Below are positions 63,351-64,000 of a stretch of 64,000 nt of DNA, piece by piece; position 1 is the first letter of the stretch; the number at the start of each line of letters is the position of its first letter. The position numbers and the translations under genes were made by a program. This DNA comes from an uncultured beta proteobacterium. Its GTDB lineage: Bacteria; Pseudomonadota; Gammaproteobacteria; Burkholderiales; SG8-41. The stretch is taken from NCBI GenBank assembly GCA_902825845.1, contig CADECM010000009.1, positions 1-64,000 on the forward strand, in the 5' to 3' direction. The notes below the pieces were generated by a model that saw only the letters and a program-made list of their open reading frames with translations, did not search any database and had not been told where the DNA came from.

Positions 63351-63657
63351 GTTAAGTCATTGCGTTACGGTAATGGTGCTGTGCGCGTTCGGTCCCGCGC
63401 GCCTTGCCGTGGCGGCGGACATCAACAAAGGCGGACAACTGTATGGCTTGCACTGCGCGAATTGTCATGGCGCTTCCGGCGTGCCGGTGATGGGGGGGGC
63501 GCCCAACTTCCAGCGCAGCGAAAAGCTGCTGCAGCCCGACACGCTGCTGCTGGCGGCAATCCGCGGCGGCAAGAACGCGATGCCGGCCTACGTCGGCATC
63601 CTGCGCGACCAGGAGATCATCGATGTGATCGCGCACCTGCGCACCTTGCAGCGATGA
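63328..63657 (+). CDS. Monoheme c-type cytochrome
   Basis: A 109-residue exported cytochrome c. After the signal (HCVTVMVLCAFGPARLAVA) the domain has DINKGGQLYGLHCANCHGASG with heme site CANCH, the NFQRSEKLL segment, a Met ligand in GGKNAMPAY, and a C-terminal helix IIDVIAHLRTLQR. It is a small class I carrier. ATG 63328 lies in the Sel1 stop overlap (ATGA), and its own stop overlaps the next start, so three genes are coupled. It may connect the locus to inner-membrane donors. Confidence 0.88.
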   Translation: MIKKQMVMLSHCVTVMVLCAFGPARLAVAADINKGGQLYGLHCANCHGASGVPVMGGAPNFQRSEKLLQPDTLLLAAIRGGKNAMPAYVGILRDQEIIDVIAHLRTLQR

Positions 63658-64000
63658 GCATGGCGGGGCGCTTGGCCGCGGTCGCGATGCTGGTTGCCGC
63701 TTACGGTCTGGTGTACGCACAGCCCGCTGCGGTCAAGCCGGGACCGCGCGTGGTGGAATCATTTGAAGTCGGCAACAATGTCTACGTGCGCGCGCTTACG
63801 GTGGAGCCGGCGACGCGCACGTTGTGGGTGGGTACGTCCACCGGCGTGAATGAGGTGGATCTCGCCAGTGGCAGACTGCGCAACACTTTCACGCGCAATC
63901 ACGGGCTTGCCAACGAATATGTGTTCGCGGTGGGCATCGACCGCGAAGGCTATAAGTGGTTCGGCACCAACGCCGGCGGCACCTCGCGCTACCGCGACGG
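63654..64000 (+). CDS. Exported regulator-propeller-repeat protein (3' end beyond window)
   Basis: The frame is open from ATG 63654 to the window edge, so only 115 codons are visible. A Sec signal (AAVAMLVAAYGLVYA) is followed by propeller blades: YVRALTVEPATRTLWVGTSTGVNEVDLASG and YVFAVGIDREGYKWFGTNAGGTSRYRDG. These are the two-component-regulator propeller (Reg_prop) repeats found in hybrid sensor proteins and in secreted propellers. Start overlaps the cytochrome stop by four bases. Whether a kinase or membrane domain follows cannot be seen. It is the fourth propeller gene of the locus. Confidence 0.75.
   Translation, partial: MSMAGRLAAVAMLVAAYGLVYAQPAAVKPGPRVVESFEVGNNVYVRALTVEPATRTLWVGTSTGVNEVDLASGRLRNTFTRNHGLANEYVFAVGIDREGYKWFGTNAGGTSRYRD

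Overview
The window is GC-rich, densely coded DNA from a Gram-negative proteobacterium, most likely a betaproteobacterium. This rests on the dapA-bamC-MBL hydrolase order, a Bug-type tripartite tricarboxylate transporter receptor, RoxA/YcfD next to a DUF7931-like gene, SlyD, MutS and several outer-membrane lipoproteins. Species cannot be named. No rRNA, tRNA, CRISPR array, insertion sequence or prophage gene was seen.

Region 1 (1-5128, minus strand) is a probable copper-handling operon: a TAT-exported multicopper oxidase, a Cys/His-rich exported protein, a small periplasmic protein, a TolC-type outer-membrane lipoprotein and a second multicopper oxidase cut by the window edge. Region 2 (5243-21775) is catabolic and sensory: a bicupin, an M20 peptidase, a VOC protein, a TSUP anion exporter, a PhnD-like binding protein beside a large hybrid histidine kinase, two TauD/TfdA dioxygenases, and an acylating aldehyde dehydrogenase with an acyl-CoA ligase that resemble the sulfoacetaldehyde/sulfoacetate enzymes SauS and SauT. 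Homospermidine synthase, a Bug receptor and a methyltransferase follow. Region 3 (21817-34912) is mostly housekeeping: dapA, bamC, an MBL hydrolase, an Ala/Lys-rich lipoprotein, roxA, a peroxiredoxin, slyD, a phosphoesterase-like protein, mutS, a small exported protein and a radical SAM protein.

Region 4 (34978 to the right edge) is the notable part: a locus of about 29 kb for making multiheme c-type cytochromes. I count 38 CXXCH motifs in nine cytochromes with 1, 3, 4, 6 or 11 hemes. With them are a Cys-free outer-membrane beta-barrel, a parvulin-type PPIase, three NHL-type propeller lipoproteins plus a fourth, truncated propeller, and two paralogous helical exported proteins of unknown family. 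A cytochrome c maturation set follows that mixes System II (ResB, CcsA) with part of System I (CcmC, CcmD, CcmF, CcmI, a CcmG-like thioredoxin) and lacks CcmA, CcmB, CcmE and CcmH here. A histidine kinase and a sigma-54 activator sit downstream, and three sigma-54-type -24/-12 promoter matches lie upstream of the cytochrome and propeller genes. The simplest reading is a sigma-54-controlled trans-outer-membrane electron conduit with its own cytochrome assembly machinery; this is inference from gene content.

Cutting across the regions is an AT-rich element of about 30 bp (core GTTTAAAAACAGATACTTAT). At least ten copies lie in both orientations exactly at gene junctions, several running into start or stop codons, including copper, catabolic and cytochrome genes. 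I do not recognise it.
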